Program-made: the position numbers and the translations under genes | Assembly (NCBI GenBank): GCA_963799365.1 | Contig: CAWCWV010000001.1 | Span: 248,001-312,000 of the forward strand | Direction of reading: 5' to 3' | Length of the DNA: 64,000 nucleotides | Origin: Marinirhabdus sp963799365 | GTDB taxonomy: Bacteria > Bacteroidota > Bacteroidia > Flavobacteriales > Flavobacteriaceae | Shown: one piece after another, positions 16,915 to 24,840 of the stretch | Numbering within the stretch: position 1 is the stretch's first letter | Layout of the letters: each line of letters opens with the position of its first letter | Notes under the pieces: generated by a model | Seen by the model: the letters and a program-made list of their open reading frames with translations, nothing else | What the model was told of the DNA's origin: nothing | The model's database searches: none

Positions 16915-17307
16915 CTATTGTTTCATCATTGCTTTTGGTTGCTTAATCCACAATCCATCTTTTGAGGCGAAAACTGTTTTAGTCGCTGCCTTAGCATCTT
17001 TTACGTCAGTTGCTAAAACCAATTTAAATTCTTGTTTTTCGTTCACATATGCTTTTTGAACTACTGCTCCTTCAAAATCCTTTGCGACTGCTTCATTTAC
17101 AGCTGCTGGTAATTCAGTTACTTTAATCTCTTTAAAAGCTACAGGTTGCACATCAGCTTTTGCTAATAATTTGGCATTCTCTTGTGTAGTTTCTTCTTGT
17201 ACTGCATTTGTTGGATCCTGAACTTCAACTTCTACTTCTTTTTCTTGTGCCTGAATTGCTGTTAGAGTTCCTAATGCAAATACGGCTGTTAACAATAACT
17301 TTTTCAT
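16915..17307 (-). CDS. Small exported protein, PepSY-like region
   Basis: A 130-residue protein with a clear signal peptide (MKKLLLTAVFALGTLTAIQAQ), then an acidic, Glu/Val-rich linker (KEVEVEVQDPTNAVQEE), then a compact domain: helix ELPAAVNEAVAKDFEG followed by strands KAYVNEKQEFKLVLA and KTVFASKDGLWI. This pattern resembles periplasmic PepSY/beta-lactamase-inhibitor-like small proteins common in Bacteroidota, but I cannot assign the family firmly. It is monocistronic, with about 210 bp of AT-rich DNA between it and hemF upstream and a terminator downstream. No function is proposed. Confidence 0.8.
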   Translation of the reverse strand: MKKLLLTAVFALGTLTAIQAQEKEVEVEVQDPTNAVQEETTQENAKLLAKADVQPVAFKEIKVTELPAAVNEAVAKDFEGAVVQKAYVNEKQEFKLVLATDVKDAKAATKTVFASKDGLWIKQPKAMMKQ

Positions 17308-17520
17308 AGTTTTAATTTAAGTTTTAATGTTTATTTCTGAATGGTATATAGAAAAAGTAGTGCCAAGAGATTTTATTTCTTGTAATAACTTATAAAGTTT
17401 TGATATGTTGTGTTTTATGATTTTGGTAAAAAAAGGAATAGTAGTTTCTTTACGAGATTTTTAAGAAACGTATGTATAATACTTATACTGTTTGCGTGTA
17501 TACAATGAAAGGATTTTACG

Positions 17521-18426
17521 CTAGCTAGTCCAATTTTTGGGATTTCTCAGAACCTCCAGTAATTTTTCTTCTTCGCTGCCAACATCTGGATTGTGGTCAT
17601 ACACCCATTGTACTTTGGGAGGCAGACTCATTAATATACTTTCAATACGCCCATTGGTTTTTAAACCAAATAGTGTTCCCTTGTCGTGCACCAAATTGAA
17701 TTCAACATACCGCCCGCGACGAATTTCCTGCCAGTCTTTTTGTGCTTCGGTATACGATAGTGTTTTTCTTTTTTCAACAATAGGAACATAAGCTTCTAGA
17801 AAACTATCGCCTACTTCTGTTACAAAGTTGTACCAATCCTGCATGGTCATTTCTTCGGAAACTTTACAGTAATCAAAAAATAATCCGCCAATACCACGTC
17901 CTTCACCACGGTGGGTGTTGTAAAAATATTCGTCGCATCGTTTTTTATAGGCTGAATAAAATTCAGGATCATGCTTGTCACACCCTATTTTGCAAATTTC
18001 ATGAAAGTGTTTGGCATCTTCCTCAAACAAATAGTATGGTGTAAGATCTTGTCCGCCGCCAAACCATTGGTCCACAATTTCACCAGCTGCGTTGTACATT
18101 TCAAAATAACGCCAATTTGCGTGTACTGTAGGAACCATAGGGCTTTTGGGATGTAACACCAAGCTCAAACCGCAGGCAAAGAAATCGGCATCTTTAACAT
18201 CAAAATATTGCTGCATGGCTGCAGGTAGCTTGCCATGTACTTCGCTAATATTCACGCCGCCTTTTTCGAATACAGCGCCGTTTTCTAGCACTCTCGTACG
18301 GCCACCACCGCCTTCTGGACGATCCCAAATATCTTCTTTAAATGTAGCAATACCATCAACCTCTTCAAGTTTGGTGGTAATGGTGTTTTGAAGCTGGTTT
18401 ATATAGGATACAAATTGTTGTTTCAT
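17521..18426 (-). CDS. hemF: Oxygen-dependent coproporphyrinogen III oxidase
   Basis: Aerobic enzyme that decarboxylates coproporphyrinogen III to protoporphyrinogen IX. The 301-residue chain shows the family signatures RPEGGGGRTRV, VHANWRYFEMY, WFGGGQDLTPYY, GEGRGIGGLFFDY, RRGRYVEFNLVHDKGTLFGL and ESILMSLPP. It is the last gene of the haem operon and overlaps the EI24 gene by 1 nt (TAATG). No terminator hairpin is visible just after the stop. Its use of oxygen fits an aerobic lifestyle; no hemN-type radical enzyme is in the window. Confidence 0.97.
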   Translation of the reverse strand: MKQQFVSYINQLQNTITTKLEEVDGIATFKEDIWDRPEGGGGRTRVLENGAVFEKGGVNISEVHGKLPAAMQQYFDVKDADFFACGLSLVLHPKSPMVPTVHANWRYFEMYNAAGEIVDQWFGGGQDLTPYYLFEEDAKHFHEICKIGCDKHDPEFYSAYKKRCDEYFYNTHRGEGRGIGGLFFDYCKVSEEMTMQDWYNFVTEVGDSFLEAYVPIVEKRKTLSYTEAQKDWQEIRRGRYVEFNLVHDKGTLFGLKTNGRIESILMSLPPKVQWVYDHNPDVGSEEEKLLEVLRNPKNWTS

Positions 18427-19181
18427 TATCTGGTAGTTTTCAGTTTTCCAAGTTCCTTCAGCAAACGCAATGTTTCGGTAGTAGATGCAGTTACAGATAA
18501 GGGCAATACTAAAATAATTCCAAGGACAGGAATAAAAAGCATGGCCATAAATACAATACCATTGCCAATGGCAACACCGCTATTATTTCTTACAAACTTG
18601 GTGCTTTCGTCATATTTAAAATGGCGTTCCAATGTGTAATCCATATTTCCGAAACCTGCATAATATGCCTGAATTAAAAAAATTAAAATGCCCGTAAAAA
18701 TATTGACGCCTGGGATAAAACTTAAAATAAGCAACGGAATAGTAAACATAAACTCCAGCAATAAATTACGAACATTTATACGTATTCCACGCCATAACTG
18801 TGCTGCATTCGTAGTTTCTCTATGTTGGTGGGTTTCTCCTAAAAGATGTGCTTCAATCTTTTCGGAAACAGGGCTCATAAATGGAGCACTTAAGGCAAGT
18901 ATAATGTGTTTGTAAGTAATCAATCCAAACGCTAGAATAGTCAACGCTCCAAGAAAATCACTAATTTTTCTGAAAGTTTCGGCTCCCCATTCCCAAAACC
19001 ATATTTTTGAAATAAGACCTCCAATAGAGTCGCTAAGTGCCCAAGCCAAAAGGCCAATCAATACTGCACATACAATACTAATTATAATAGGTACTCCAAA
19101 GTATTTCCACAACCCTAATTTGTTAATGAGTTTGAGAGTTCCTCCATAGGCCTTTATTCCTTTGATGATATTTTTGAGCAT
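18426..19181 (-). CDS. EI24-domain (CysZ-like) membrane protein
   Basis: A 251-residue integral membrane protein with about four to five hydrophobic segments (around residues 28-52, 80-105, 140-175 and 205-235). The segment SAPFMSPVSEKIEAHLLGE matches the conserved first motif of the EI24/CysZ family, whose characterised member takes up sulfate. There are no cysteine-biosynthesis genes here. It is embedded in the hem operon, 3 nt after the DUF6973-like gene and overlapping hemF, and may have a membrane role tied to haem synthesis, but that is inference from position only. Confidence 0.83.
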   Translation of the reverse strand: MLKNIIKGIKAYGGTLKLINKLGLWKYFGVPIIISIVCAVLIGLLAWALSDSIGGLISKIWFWEWGAETFRKISDFLGALTILAFGLITYKHIILALSAPFMSPVSEKIEAHLLGETHQHRETTNAAQLWRGIRINVRNLLLEFMFTIPLLILSFIPGVNIFTGILIFLIQAYYAGFGNMDYTLERHFKYDESTKFVRNNSGVAIGNGIVFMAMLFIPVLGIILVLPLSVTASTTETLRLLKELGKLKTTR

Positions 19182-19184
19182 TTA

Positions 19185-19670
19185 TTAGATTAAATAAACG
19201 AGTTGATTGAAGTTTTTTTCAAGATCTTCTAAATTTTCTACTTTCTTAGCGTTTTTAGCTTTGTTTTGAAGAAAAGTAATCATTTCTGCTTCATTTTTGT
19301 TCAAAAAGTTCAAAAAACAGATTCTCCCAACAATGTTGTTGTGTAAATCCATGGCTTCGTCCATTTGTTTATTTTGAGTTACTTTTTCGTACAAATCGGT
19401 TACTTTTTGCGCCCAAAACACACTTTTTTGTTTGTTTTTTAATCTTTTGAATGATTTTTGGCAAATAAGTACATTCCAAAGTGCATGTCTAAAAGCATTC
19501 GCTTTATTGCTTTTGTGATGCTCGTTTCCAAACAACTCATCACAAATTTGAAACGTTTGTTTTGTTGCTTTCAATGTGGGCATAATCAATAAAGGGTGTC
19601 TCAGAAATAATACTGAAAGTTGCCACAATTGTGAAATACTCAATTTTTTAATGCGAGACCATACCTTCAA
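19185..19670 (-). CDS. DUF6973-like protein in the hem operon
   Basis: A 161-residue, strongly basic protein without signal peptide. The motifs KANAFRHALWNVL and MDLHNNIVGR contain conserved His and Asn residues resembling the DUF6973 family, whose function is unknown. Its ATG overlaps the hemE stop by 4 nt, and the EI24 gene starts 3 nt after its end, so it is certainly translated from the hem transcript. The neighbourhood suggests a conserved accessory role in flavobacterial haem synthesis, but nothing in the sequence shows an activity. Confidence 0.75.
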   Translation of the reverse strand: MKVWSRIKKLSISQLWQLSVLFLRHPLLIMPTLKATKQTFQICDELFGNEHHKSNKANAFRHALWNVLICQKSFKRLKNKQKSVFWAQKVTDLYEKVTQNKQMDEAMDLHNNIVGRICFLNFLNKNEAEMITFLQNKAKNAKKVENLEDLEKNFNQLVYLI

Positions 19671-20698
19671 GACTCTGCTTTGTATTCTTTCACAGCTTCA
19701 ATAAAAGCACCCGCATTTTCCAAAGGAATATTAGGTAAAATCCCGTGCCCTAAATTTACGATGTAACGGTCTTTTCCAAATTCATCAATCATTTGCTTCA
19801 CCATTTTTTTAATTTCAGCTGGTGGGCTAAACAAGCGTGTGGGGTCAAAATTTCCTTGTAATGTAATCTTTCCGCCTGTTAAATAACGTGCATTTTTAGG
19901 CGAACAGGTCCAATCTACTCCTAAAGCAGCCGCACCGCTTTTCGCCATGGTGTCTAAAGCAAACCAGCATCCTTTTCCAAAAGCAATCACTGGAGCTTCA
20001 TCCTTTAAAGCATCTATAATTTGCTGTATATACTGCCATGAAAATGTTTGATAATCTTCTGGAGATAACATGCCACCCCAGCTGTCAAAAACTTGCACGG
20101 CGTTTACACCTACTTTTACTTTTTCCTTTAAATAAGCAATGGTTGTATCTGAAATTTTTTGCAGTAATTGATGAGCTGCTACTGGTTGTGTAAAGCAAAA
20201 TTCTTTCGCTTTATCGAAATTTTTACTTCCTTGTCCTTGTACACAGTAACATAAAATTGTCCATGGAGAACCAGCAAAACCAATTAATGGGATCTCGTCG
20301 TTCAATTTTTCCTTGGTCATTTTAATGGCATCCATTACATACCCAAGCGTTTCGTGAATATCTGGAACAATCACGCTATCCATATCTTTTGAAGTTCTTA
20401 TTGGATTTGGCAACCATGGTCCTAGGCCTGGTTTCATCTCCACTTCAATATTCATTGCCTGCGGAATCACTAAAATATCACAGAATAAAATTGCCGCATC
20501 CATGCCGTATCTTCGGATGGGTTGTACGGTAATCTCACTGGCTAATTCTGGTGTCTGGCAACGGGTAAAGAAATCGTACTTGGCCTTTATATCCATAAAT
20601 TCTGGGAGATATCGTCCAGCTTGGCGCATCATCCATACAGGTGGGCGGTCAACTATTTCACCTTTTAAAGCACGTAAGAATAAATCGTTTTTAATCAT
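19667..20698 (-). CDS. hemE: Uroporphyrinogen decarboxylase
   Basis: Cytosolic enzyme that removes four carboxyl groups from uroporphyrinogen III to give coproporphyrinogen III. The N-terminal signature RPPVWMMRQAGRYLPEF and the motifs GFAGSPWTILCY, VFDSWGGMLSP and NLGHGILPNIPLENA are diagnostic; the Asp of MDAAILFCDILVIP is the expected catalytic residue. Length (343) is normal. It overlaps hemD upstream by 8 nt and the DUF6973-like gene downstream by 4 nt, showing translational coupling in the operon. Confidence 0.98.
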   Translation of the reverse strand: MIKNDLFLRALKGEIVDRPPVWMMRQAGRYLPEFMDIKAKYDFFTRCQTPELASEITVQPIRRYGMDAAILFCDILVIPQAMNIEVEMKPGLGPWLPNPIRTSKDMDSVIVPDIHETLGYVMDAIKMTKEKLNDEIPLIGFAGSPWTILCYCVQGQGSKNFDKAKEFCFTQPVAAHQLLQKISDTTIAYLKEKVKVGVNAVQVFDSWGGMLSPEDYQTFSWQYIQQIIDALKDEAPVIAFGKGCWFALDTMAKSGAAALGVDWTCSPKNARYLTGGKITLQGNFDPTRLFSPPAEIKKMVKQMIDEFGKDRYIVNLGHGILPNIPLENAGAFIEAVKEYKAES

Positions 20699-21380
20699 AA
20701 TTTTTTAATGTCTTAGCTGCTTTTGCAATCACACTTTCTACTGAGGCAGTATGAGCGATAACAACAAGTTCTGTATGTTTTAGAGCCGCCGCAGCAGTTG
20801 TAGTACCAATGCAAAATGCTGTGGTATTTTCTAGATTATTTTCAGAAACAAAACTGTCAACCCCACTAGGGCTAAAAAATAGGATTCCATCCCATTTTTG
20901 ATCAAATCTCCGTGGTATTAAGGTTGTTTTGTATGTTTTTATCTCAATAAATTCAATTTTGTTGTCTTTTAAAACTATTGGTATTTCTTCTCTTCGTATA
21001 GATCCACAGAAAAAATGAAATGAATGATTTTTATAGTTTTCTACTATAAAATAGGCTAATTCTGATCCGTAATTGGTATTTTGTGTCACTTTTAGCCCAT
21101 TTTTCTCTAAAAGCGCTTTTGTTTTTTGACCCACGCAAAAAACCTTCTCAATATTCAATATAAAATTCTCACTTTCACTAGGTGAAAGGAGAAGTGAAAT
21201 TTGTTTTAAAAAAGCTTTAACTCCATTCTGGCTCGTAAAAATAACGTTCTTAACTTCAGTGGGTATTTCAAAATTCAAAAATTCAATGCCGATTGCATCA
21301 TAATCTACAACGCTAAAATCTGCACCAAGGAGTAAGTCTCGTTGGTTGGGTTTTAGTTTTTTTGTAGAAAGGATTTTCAT
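20691..21380 (-). CDS. hemD: Uroporphyrinogen-III synthase
   Basis: Closes hydroxymethylbilane to uroporphyrinogen III with inversion of ring D. HemD is poorly conserved, but the fold markers are present: VKNVIFTSQNGVKAFLKQI in the first half, FCVGQKTKALLEKNGLKV in the middle, and WDGILFFSPSGVDSFV followed by FCIGTTTAAAAL near the end. Length (229) is usual. It starts 1 nt after the hemC stop and overlaps hemE by 8 nt, which supports the assignment strongly. Confidence 0.94.
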   Translation of the reverse strand: MKILSTKKLKPNQRDLLLGADFSVVDYDAIGIEFLNFEIPTEVKNVIFTSQNGVKAFLKQISLLLSPSESENFILNIEKVFCVGQKTKALLEKNGLKVTQNTNYGSELAYFIVENYKNHSFHFFCGSIRREEIPIVLKDNKIEFIEIKTYKTTLIPRRFDQKWDGILFFSPSGVDSFVSENNLENTTAFCIGTTTAAAALKHTELVVIAHTASVESVIAKAAKTLKNYD

Positions 21381-21381
21381 C

Positions 21382-22305
21382 CTAATTTATTTCTCTTTTG
21401 ATCTTCGCCATCAGTTCTTTTCCTCCAATATCTAATAATTCTTTTGCTTTTATATCACCAAGAGTATCTTTTTTTTCAAGTAATAAGCTTAGCGAAGTCG
21501 AAGCTACAATCTCCATTTTTTCTTTCCCATCCAATGAATATAAACACCCTTTAAATTGAATATCCTCTCCAACAATTTCAGCCAATGCACCAATAGGGGC
21601 TGTACACCCACCTTCTAGGGTTCGTAAAAAATCTCGCTCTATTTGGGTACAAATTTCGGAAGGTTTATGATTTAATTTTGAAAGTGCCTCGTTACAAAAA
21701 TCATCGTTTTCTAATGCAACAACCACCATAGCCCCTTGCGAGGGTGCCGGTAGCATCCAATCCAGCGTAACAAAATGTCTGGGGAGTTCGTCAATTCTTT
21801 CTAAACCAGCTTTTGCAAAAATGGCTCCTTGCCAATTATGATCGCTTAATTTTTGTAATCTGGTGTTTACATTTCCTCGTAAATCAACAACGGTGTGATG
21901 CGGATATTTCGATAACCACTGTGCTTTGCGGCGAAGACTTCCGGTAGCAATGGTGCAGGGTTTTGAGTAATCAATTTTTCCTTTTGTGACTAAAATATCT
22001 TCTGTAGCAGCACGCTTTAAAACGGCTGCCTGTACAATTCCTTTTGGGAGCGCAGTTGGCACATCTTTCATACTGTGTACGGCAATATCTACCGTTCCAT
22101 TGAGCATGGCAACATCTAATGTTTTTGTAAAAATACCCGTGATTCCCATTTCGTATAATGGCTTATCCAAAATAAGGTCGCCAGTGGATTTTACAGGAAC
22201 TAATTTAGTTTTATATCCTAGTTTTTCAAGCTTTTCTTTTACAGTATTCGCTTGCCAAAGCGCTAGCTGGCTGTCACGCGTGCCAATTCGGATCACCTTA
22301 TTCAT
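21382..22305 (-). CDS. hemC: Porphobilinogen deaminase (hydroxymethylbilane synthase)
   Basis: Polymerises four porphobilinogens into hydroxymethylbilane. The motifs IRIGTRDSQLALWQA, DVAVHSMKDVPT-like (DIAVHSMKDVPTAL), GSLRRKAQWL and LRGNVNTRLQKL are all present. LEGGCTAPIGA carries the Cys that holds the dipyrromethane cofactor. I favour the ATG at 22305 (MNKVIRIG), the usual N-terminus; an in-frame ATG at 22317 would add four residues. Either start overlaps the hemA 3' end, whose last codons run through the same A-rich sequence. Confidence 0.97.
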   Translation of the reverse strand: MNKVIRIGTRDSQLALWQANTVKEKLEKLGYKTKLVPVKSTGDLILDKPLYEMGITGIFTKTLDVAMLNGTVDIAVHSMKDVPTALPKGIVQAAVLKRAATEDILVTKGKIDYSKPCTIATGSLRRKAQWLSKYPHHTVVDLRGNVNTRLQKLSDHNWQGAIFAKAGLERIDELPRHFVTLDWMLPAPSQGAMVVVALENDDFCNEALSKLNHKPSEICTQIERDFLRTLEGGCTAPIGALAEIVGEDIQFKGCLYSLDGKEKMEIVASTSLSLLLEKKDTLGDIKAKELLDIGGKELMAKIKREIN

Positions 22306-23572
22306 TTTCTTTTTCATTTAATTGAAAAACTTGACGAATCAACTTGGCACTTTCATGGGCACTGCCATTAGCTTCTTTTAAATGATTCGCAAATTGAGTT
22401 GTTATTTTCTGAATAATCCTGTTGGTCAAAATCTCGGCTTGTTCTTCGTTGAAATCTGTTAATTTGCGACGCTGATTGTTAATCTCACCAGTTTTTATTT
22501 CTGAAAGCTTACTTTTTAAAGCTTTTAAGGTAGGGGCAAAGCTTCGGTTTTGTGACCAGGTGTTGAAGTCGGCAGAAATTTCAGCAATAATAGTTTCGGC
22601 TAATGGAATTTGAGACTGCCTGTGTGCCAACGTAGCATCGGTCACTTTTGAAAGTTCATCCAAATGAATTAAAGTCACAAGTTCATTTTCTTTCACATTT
22701 TCTGAAACGTTCTTCGGTATGGAGAGATCGAGAATGAGTAACGGTTTTTTTAGATACAATAATTCCTTTGAAATAGTAGGCTGTTGAGCACCAGTTGCTA
22801 CAATTAAAATATCTGTTTGGGCAATTTCACTTTGAATAGTTGCGTAGTCTTTTACGATCAAATTGAACTTACCTGCAATTGTTTCGGCTTTTAATTTTGT
22901 GCGATTTATAAGAGTAATATGTTCATTTTTGGTGTGTTTTATTAAGTTTTCACACGTATTTCGCCCAATTTTACCAATTCCAAACAATAATATGTTCTTT
23001 TCAGAAACATAGGGAACGCGTGCCATAATATATTGCACCGCTGCAAAACTAACGGAAGTGGCGCCTGTTGAAATTTCGGTGTTATTTTTTATCCGCTTAC
23101 TTGCCTGGATTACAGCGTTTGCAAGCCTTTCTGTATAGGCATTGAGCAATCCCATTTTTTTGGAACGCTTAAAACCAATACGTAACTGACTTATAATTTC
23201 AAAATCTCCTAAAATCTGACTGTCCAATCCTGTTCCTACTTTGAAAAGATGGGAAACTGCTGCTTCATTTTTATGAATATAGGCTACTTTTTCAAATTCT
23301 TCTACGCTGCCGTTTGTGTGTTCGCAAAGTAATTTTATAAGTTGAAAAGGATGTTCTGCAAATCCATAGAGTTCAGTTCTATTACAGGTTGAAAGCAAGC
23401 TTAAAGAGGAAATACCCTCTTCTTTAGCAGCAATTAATATCTCCTTTTGAGCCGTTTCAGAAATACTGAAATGTCCGCGAATATCAGCATCAGCCTTTTT
23501 ATAATTAAGACCAATGGCGTAGAAATTGCCTTCTTCTGAAGAAAAATGTCGCTTGCTGTTTTTTACTTTCAT
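22298..23572 (-). CDS. hemA: Glutamyl-tRNA reductase
   Basis: First committed enzyme of C5-type haem synthesis: reduces glutamyl-tRNA to glutamate-1-semialdehyde using NADPH. STCNRTELYGF holds the catalytic Cys; GTGLDSQILGDFEIISQL, the NADPH-binding GIGKIGRN and LDLSIPKNV are family motifs, and a C-terminal helical dimerisation domain follows. I choose the ATG at 23572 (424 aa): a TATTTTTG box sits between it and a GTG at 23593 that would otherwise add seven residues. It heads the hem operon and is divergent from the AraC-type regulator. The partner gene hemL is not in the window. Confidence 0.96.
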   Translation of the reverse strand: MKVKNSKRHFSSEEGNFYAIGLNYKKADADIRGHFSISETAQKEILIAAKEEGISSLSLLSTCNRTELYGFAEHPFQLIKLLCEHTNGSVEEFEKVAYIHKNEAAVSHLFKVGTGLDSQILGDFEIISQLRIGFKRSKKMGLLNAYTERLANAVIQASKRIKNNTEISTGATSVSFAAVQYIMARVPYVSEKNILLFGIGKIGRNTCENLIKHTKNEHITLINRTKLKAETIAGKFNLIVKDYATIQSEIAQTDILIVATGAQQPTISKELLYLKKPLLILDLSIPKNVSENVKENELVTLIHLDELSKVTDATLAHRQSQIPLAETIIAEISADFNTWSQNRSFAPTLKALKSKLSEIKTGEINNQRRKLTDFNEEQAEILTNRIIQKITTQFANHLKEANGSAHESAKLIRQVFQLNEKENE

Positions 23573-23580
23573 TAACTCAG

Positions 23581-23588
23581 CAAAAATA
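23581..23588 (-). promoter_or_regulatory. Candidate -7 box of the hemA operon
   Basis: Minus-strand TATTTTTG, exact TAnnTTTG match, 8 nt before the hemA ATG at 23572. If used, the leader would be only a few nt long. The 140-bp divergent region to the AraC gene holds both promoters. Confidence 0.45.
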
Positions 23589-23692
23589 AACACTCCATAA
23601 ATTAAAAAGTAACGCCAGCCGTATCAATTGTATCGATAGCAGTAGGAAATTTCTTAAAATGAAGAATATTTCGGCTTAAGTCAATAATAACC

Positions 23693-23700
23693 TATCTTTG
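23693..23700 (+). promoter_or_regulatory. -7 promoter box of the AraC-type regulator
   Basis: TATCTTTG, an exact TAnnTTTG match, 41 nt before the ATG at 23742. A TTTCGG around 23669-23674 is at about the right distance for the -33 element. Confidence 0.6.
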
Positions 23701-23741
23701 CAAAGTATTTAACAAATCTTATTTATAATTATTCTAAATAA

Positions 23742-24650
23742 ATGAAACCCATAGACCAAGTTATTTCAGAAAAAAATATCGCTGAAGGTATTTTTAAAGA
23801 AACTAAGATAGAAGATGGTTTTTTCATCTTAAAATTTAATAACGAAAGTACTGATATTCAGCTGTATAAACGTGAGGTAAGTTCAGATTATATTCAGTTT
23901 CATTTTTGTGTAAAGGGATCCGGATCTTTTACTTTTAACAACGGAAATTATAGGTTGCCCGTTGCTGAAGACGCTTCACTTTTGTTATACAATCCCGAAC
24001 GTGATTTGCCTATTGAAGTTGCCGTGGCAGCTAATTCCTGGGTGCTTTCTGTATTACTTCCTATAAAAAAATTCCATACCCTATTTTCTTCAGAAGCTAA
24101 TTATATCACCTTTTTAAGCGATGAAAATAAGGGTCGTAAGTATTATAAAGATGCTCATATTTCACCTTCTATGGCCATAGTGTTGAATCAGTTAATGAAC
24201 TACAACCTGCACCCGTCTATAAAACAACTTTATTTTAAAGGAAAAGCCTACGAACTGCTGAGTTTGTATTTCAACAGAGAAGAAGATGTAGATATAGAAC
24301 AATGCCCTTTTTTAGTAGATGAAGCCAATGTCTCTAAAATTAAAAAAGCAAAGGAAATTATCATTTCAAGGATGGCCGAACCACCTACACTCCAGCAATT
24401 AGCAGATGAAATCCAGTTGCCTCTCAACAAATTAAAAGAAGGTTTTAAACAAATTTATGGAGACAGTGTGTTTAGCTTTTTATTCGATTATAAAATGGAA
24501 GTGGCCCGGCAATTGTTGGCAACTGGCGCACATAATGTAAATGAGGTTGGTTTAAAAGTGGGGTATAGTACCGCAAGCCATTTTATTGCCGCATTTAAAA
24601 AGAAATTTGGAACTACGCCTAAGAAGTTTGTGATGGGGCTATCTAAATAA
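23742..24650 (+). CDS. AraC-family transcriptional regulator next to hemA
   Basis: A 302-residue regulator with an N-terminal cupin-like sensing region (about 20-110) and two C-terminal helix-turn-helix motifs (about 205-300): TLQQLADEIQLPLNKLKEGFKQIYG and VNEVGLKVGYSTASHFIAAFKKKFGTTPKKF, the latter with the classic AraC ending. It is transcribed away from hemA across a short shared promoter region and toward hemH. The arrangement suggests that it controls haem synthesis genes, possibly in response to haem, an intermediate or iron, but the ligand cannot be read from sequence. Confidence 0.92.
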   Translation: MKPIDQVISEKNIAEGIFKETKIEDGFFILKFNNESTDIQLYKREVSSDYIQFHFCVKGSGSFTFNNGNYRLPVAEDASLLLYNPERDLPIEVAVAANSWVLSVLLPIKKFHTLFSSEANYITFLSDENKGRKYYKDAHISPSMAIVLNQLMNYNLHPSIKQLYFKGKAYELLSLYFNREEDVDIEQCPFLVDEANVSKIKKAKEIIISRMAEPPTLQQLADEIQLPLNKLKEGFKQIYGDSVFSFLFDYKMEVARQLLATGAHNVNEVGLKVGYSTASHFIAAFKKKFGTTPKKFVMGLSK

Positions 24651-24705
24651 TTGTGAATTTTAGATTGATGATATCAAATTACTTCTGCAACCAAGAATTC
24701 ACAAT
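24650..24705. repeat. Inverted repeat after the AraC gene
   Basis: ATTGTGAATT (24650-24659) and AATTCACAAT (24696-24705) form a perfect 10-bp inverted repeat around 36 nt. AT-rich arms of this kind recur in flavobacterial intergenic DNA. There is no obvious T-run, so a terminator role is uncertain. Confidence 0.45.
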
Positions 24706-24799
24706 TAACTAGTTCCATTAATGAACTTATCACACTATTTTGTTAATCTATCTTACAAGATTTTTAAAGCCAACTTTAAGCAGTATTTTTGTTCCTAGT

Positions 24800-24819
24800 A
24801 CACTCGGGAGCTCGAGTGT
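24800..24819 (+). promoter_or_regulatory. Inverted repeat in the hemH leader
   Basis: ACACTCG (24800-24806) and CGAGTGT (24813-24819) form a 7-bp inverted repeat with a 6-bp spacer, GC-rich against AT-rich surroundings and 21 nt before the hemH ATG. An AGGAAAA sequence follows it. It could be a protein operator or an mRNA hairpin controlling hemH. Confidence 0.45.
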
Positions 24820-24840
24820 CTCAGGAAAATAATAATATTG

